Below are positions 33,557 to 35,869 of a stretch of 35,869 nt of DNA, piece after piece. Made by a program: the position numbers and the translations under genes. How positions within the stretch are numbered: position 1 is the stretch's first letter; every line of letters begins with the position of its first letter. The stretch is from Nitrospirota bacterium (lineage in GTDB: Bacteria > Nitrospirota_A > Leptospirillia > Leptospirillales > Leptospirillaceae): assembly GCA_021838765.1 (NCBI GenBank), contig JAKCCY010000016.1, positions 1-35,869 on the forward strand, in the 5' to 3' direction. Under the pieces are notes generated by a model. The model made no database searches. It saw only the letters and a list, made by a program, of their open reading frames with translations, and was not told where the DNA came from.

Positions 33557-34798
33557 ATGTCATCTGAAAAAACGGGTATGTCGGCAACGAAAGCGTCTTC
33601 ACGACTTGATGGATTGACCAGGCTTGGACAGAGCCTCTGGCTTGACAGTATCAGCAGGGAGCTGATGGACTCTGGAGAGTTGAAAAACCTGATTGAAGTG
33701 ACAGGGATCAGGGGCATGACCTCGAATCCGACGATCTTTGAAAAGGCCATTAACGGGAGCCCTTCCTACGATGCCGAAATTGCGATTCTTTCCCGAAAAG
33801 GGTACTCAACAGAGCAAATTGTCCGTTTTCTGATGGTGAGGGACATTCGAAGAGCCTGTGACTTTTTTCTTCCTCTCCACAAGGAGTCTGGAGGGAGTGA
33901 CGGCTTTGTGTCGATCGAGGTGAGCCCGCTTTTATCCCGGGAGACGAAAGCGACTGTGGCCGAAGCAAAACTTTTGCATGCGCTTGTGGACCACCCCAAC
34001 CTGATGGTGAAGGTGCCTGGAACTCCGGAGGGAATGCCTGCAATCGAGGAGTTGACCGCCATCGGCATATCGATCAATGTCACGCTTCTTTTTTCTCCCG
34101 AAGCTTATACAAATGCGGCAATGGCCTATATAAAAGGGCTTTCCCGATTTTTTGAGAAAGGCGGTGACATCTCTCGGGTTCATAGTGTGGCGAGTGTTTT
34201 TGTCAGCAGGATTGATACGTTAGTTGACCGAAAACTGTCAGATCTTAAAAAAACACAGGCGGACAGCTTGAAAGGACGCCTCGGGATCGAGAACTGCCGC
34301 ACGATTTATGCCATTTTTGAAGAGCTGTTCAGGGGAGAGCGAACCAGGACACTCATGGGTAACGGCGCACATGTTCAAAGGCCTCTTTGGGCGTCGACAG
34401 GAACAAAGAATCCTGAGTATTCGGATGTCCTGTATGTGGATTCGCTGATTGCACCGGATACGGTCAATACTGTTCCCATGGCGACTCTAAAGGCATTTGT
34501 CGATCACGGCAAGGTTTCTCCGGCACTCTTGGCAAAAAAAGGAAGAGACGAAGCTTTCTACAAGGATCTTGCCTCTTTGGGAATATCCTGCGATCAGGTC
34601 TTCGAAACGCTTCTTGAAGAAGGTCTGAAGTCATTCGAGCAGTCATTTGAGACGCTGAATCTGGCAATTGCCGACAAGGTCAGGATCATGAATCCGGAGA
34701 GAGCTTCAGACAAGGGAGTTCCGGAGACGTCTGACTGGGCCAATGAAACGAAAACGTTGATCGAGACATGGGAAAAATCAGGTGTTCCCGGAAAATAG
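33557..34798 (+). CDS. tal: Transaldolase
   Basis: The 413-residue protein moves a dihydroxyacetone unit between sugar phosphates. The TIM-barrel has LWLDSISRELMDSGEL and GMTSNPTIFEKAI near the N-terminus, VSIEVSPLLSRET, the Schiff-base lysine K152 in NLMVKVPGTPEG, and INVTLLFSPEAY. The length and these segments fit the longer transaldolase subfamily, rather than TalB or the short TalC forms. ATG 33557 follows AGGGAGG; a GTG at 33533 precedes that site. It is 75 bases after phosphoketolase, probably in the same transcript. Confidence 0.95.
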   Translation: MSSEKTGMSATKASSRLDGLTRLGQSLWLDSISRELMDSGELKNLIEVTGIRGMTSNPTIFEKAINGSPSYDAEIAILSRKGYSTEQIVRFLMVRDIRRACDFFLPLHKESGGSDGFVSIEVSPLLSRETKATVAEAKLLHALVDHPNLMVKVPGTPEGMPAIEELTAIGISINVTLLFSPEAYTNAAMAYIKGLSRFFEKGGDISRVHSVASVFVSRIDTLVDRKLSDLKKTQADSLKGRLGIENCRTIYAIFEELFRGERTRTLMGNGAHVQRPLWASTGTKNPEYSDVLYVDSLIAPDTVNTVPMATLKAFVDHGKVSPALLAKKGRDEAFYKDLASLGISCDQVFETLLEEGLKSFEQSFETLNLAIADKVRIMNPERASDKGVPETSDWANETKTLIETWEKSGVPGK

Positions 34799-34818
34799 GA
34801 TTGTACACAGTCAAGGTC

Positions 34819-34842
34819 AGGAGCCCCGGATAAGGGGCTCCT
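34819..34842. terminator. Hairpin between convergent transaldolase and cytochrome c genes
   Basis: AGGAGCCCC (34819-34827) and GGGGCTCCT (34834-34842) form a perfect 9-bp stem with a GGATAA loop. No T run follows on either strand, but its place between two convergent genes fits a bidirectional terminator. Confidence 0.6.
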
Positions 34843-34854
34843 AACCCAGCAGGT

Positions 34855-35184
34855 CTATTTTTGTGACAGGATCCATTTCACGATTTCCTCGGCTTGTGGA
34901 AGAGGAAGTCCCGGATGCGGTGGCATAGCCATCCCACCTGTGTCTGCAGTCCAGTTCCCGCCACCTCCGGTAATGATCTTTTGTGCCAGAACCTTGACGA
35001 CCCCTTTTTTCCCCCGGTAGCGGTCAGCAATCATTTTAAATGAAGGGCCCACAAGCTTTTGGTCGACGCTGTGGCATGAAGCGCAGTCCTGGGACCCCAT
35101 GATTTTCTGAACATTGCCCGCTTGAGCCGTTTGGGTGAAAAGAAGCCCGGCAAAGAGTGCGCCAGAAAGAACGATCTTGTTCAT
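34855..35184 (-). CDS. Small periplasmic class I cytochrome c
   Basis: The 109-residue precursor has a Sec signal peptide (basic start, hydrophobic core at residues 4-17, cleavage likely after AQA at 22). The mature protein of about 87 residues has the haem site C34-A-S-C37-H38, GPSF, and a distal methionine in GMAMPPHP (M87 probable). This resembles cytochrome c-551/c-552 electron carriers. AGGAGA precedes the ATG. In an acidophilic iron oxidiser such a protein could shuttle electrons between iron oxidation and a terminal oxidase, but the sequence alone shows only a small redox carrier. Confidence 0.93.
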   Translation of the reverse strand: MNKIVLSGALFAGLLFTQTAQAGNVQKIMGSQDCASCHSVDQKLVGPSFKMIADRYRGKKGVVKVLAQKIITGGGGNWTADTGGMAMPPHPGLPLPQAEEIVKWILSQK

Positions 35185-35333
35185 TATGTTCTCCTTTGCA
35201 TGAAATGCGATGAAGCAATGTTATGAGACAATCATTTCCAAAGTCGACCTTAGTCTACCATTCTCTCTATAAATCTGTATGTGTGTTGTCGTACATATGC
35301 TTAATGGCCAAGATTATCCGGTTGAAGAAACTT

Positions 35334-35361
35334 GGGGGTCTAGCAAAAATAACGGGAACAC
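35334..35361 (-). mobile_element. Probable terminal end of an ISAzo13-type insertion sequence
   Basis: The transposase stop lies at 35362, and the short segment GGGTCTAGCAAAAATAACGG beginning about 35336 is placed where the 3' inverted repeat should be. The boundary is inferred from its location; the other end of the element is outside the window, so the repeat and target duplication cannot be matched. Confidence 0.4.
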
Positions 35362-35869
35362 TTAGGTTGAACTTGTCTGGGGATTGATCCGGCAGTTCCA
35401 TTCCCCATGAAATTCCGCTGGCTCAATGGATAGGGCGGCCATCTCGTCATCCGGCAACCTGATCCCGGCCTCATAGCGGTTCTCGTCAAGGCCCGCCTTG
35501 ATTTTCAGGCCTTGCCGGGTCGTGGTGCCTGCGATCAGATTCACCACGACTTCCCGACTGACCAGGGGACGTCCTCTCCCGTTGGCCGTGATGTGGCAGA
35601 ACATTCGGTGCTCGATCTTGTTCCACTTGCTCGTTCCCGGAGGGAAATGGCACACCTGGACCGGAATAGAGAGTTCATTGGCCAGCTTCTGGAACTCACG
35701 GCGCCACAGGCGAACCCGGTATCCGTTGCTCCCTCCCCCGTCAGCCGTAATGAGGAGCCGCCGGGCAACGGGGTAGATCGGCTGCCCCATTTCCCGCCAC
35801 CAGCGCCGGATGCTCTCAACAGCAAACTCGGAGGTATCGTGGTCGATGCCGACATTCACCCATCCGGTA
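35362..35869 (-). CDS. ISAzo13-family transposase, C-terminal part (continues past the window end)
   Basis: About 168 residues of a DDE transposase are present; the frame remains open to the window edge, so the N-terminal part lies outside. GIDHDTSEFAVESIRRWW, LLITADGGGSNG (one catalytic acidic residue) and CHFPPGTSKWNKIEHRMF (the catalytic Glu region) are diagnostic of the ISAzo13 group. The visible part has no frameshift or stop, so the copy may be intact. It lies about 180 bases upstream of the cytochrome c start and could affect its expression. Confidence 0.92.
   Translation of the reverse strand, partial: TGWVNVGIDHDTSEFAVESIRRWWREMGQPIYPVARRLLITADGGGSNGYRVRLWRREFQKLANELSIPVQVCHFPPGTSKWNKIEHRMFCHITANGRGRPLVSREVVVNLIAGTTTRQGLKIKAGLDENRYEAGIRLPDDEMAALSIEPAEFHGEWNCRINPQTSST

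Overview
The window looks like a chromosomal segment of a chemolithoautotrophic bacterium, most likely Leptospirillum or a close Nitrospirota relative. This rests on the combination of succinyl-CoA synthetase with a soluble fumarate reductase-type flavoprotein/Fe-S pair (reductive TCA cycle style), a meso-DAP type murein cluster, a phosphoketolase/transaldolase pair, a small periplasmic cytochrome c and moderate GC content. The taxon is an inference from gene content; no rRNA gene is present. No tRNA, rRNA or CRISPR array was seen.

Layout: (1) 1-5319, plus strand: terminator of an upstream gene, a likely promoter, then a three-cluster Fe-S protein, a FAD fumarate reductase/succinate dehydrogenase-type subunit, sucC, sucD and a peroxiredoxin, closed by an intrinsic terminator. 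(2) 5362-6161, minus strand: an FmdB-type zinc ribbon protein followed by a lipoprotein of unknown function. (3) 6600-25105, plus strand: a complete dcw (division and cell wall) cluster in canonical order: mraZ, rsmH, ftsL, ftsI, murE, murF, mraY, murD, ftsW, murG, murC, murB, ddl, ftsQ, ftsA, ftsZ. It is headed by a near-consensus promoter with 10-bp-phased TGG repeats that look like an MraZ operator. (4) 25105-28684, plus strand: a ylm/ygg-type accessory set (laccase-domain protein, YggS, ProC, YggT, DivIVA-like, DUF167). (5) 28685-29335, minus strand: a single-pass membrane protein of unknown function, with a promoter. (6) 29648-34798, plus strand: a dihydrolipoamide dehydrogenase-like flavoprotein, phosphoketolase and transaldolase. 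(7) 34855-35184, minus strand: cytochrome c, then the 3' part of an ISAzo13-type transposase running off the window end.

How the genes work together: the first operon carries the succinate/fumarate and succinyl-CoA/succinate steps of the (probably reductive) TCA cycle. The dcw cluster makes UDP-MurNAc-pentapeptide, lipid I and lipid II and builds the divisome. The ylm/ygg genes downstream are typical companions of ftsZ; sepF is absent from its usual place. The phosphoketolase/transaldolase pair handles sugar phosphates and can yield acetyl-phosphate. Many genes overlap by 1-4 bases (ATGA, TTGA, GTGA, TAATG), which suggests translational coupling, and non-ATG starts are common.

No entirely novel system is evident. 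The observations most worth following are the phased MraZ operator, an FtsZ with two C-terminal-peptide-like motifs, the anchorless fumarate reductase-like pair, proC in the sepF slot, and the unusual Lpd-like enzyme beside phosphoketolase.
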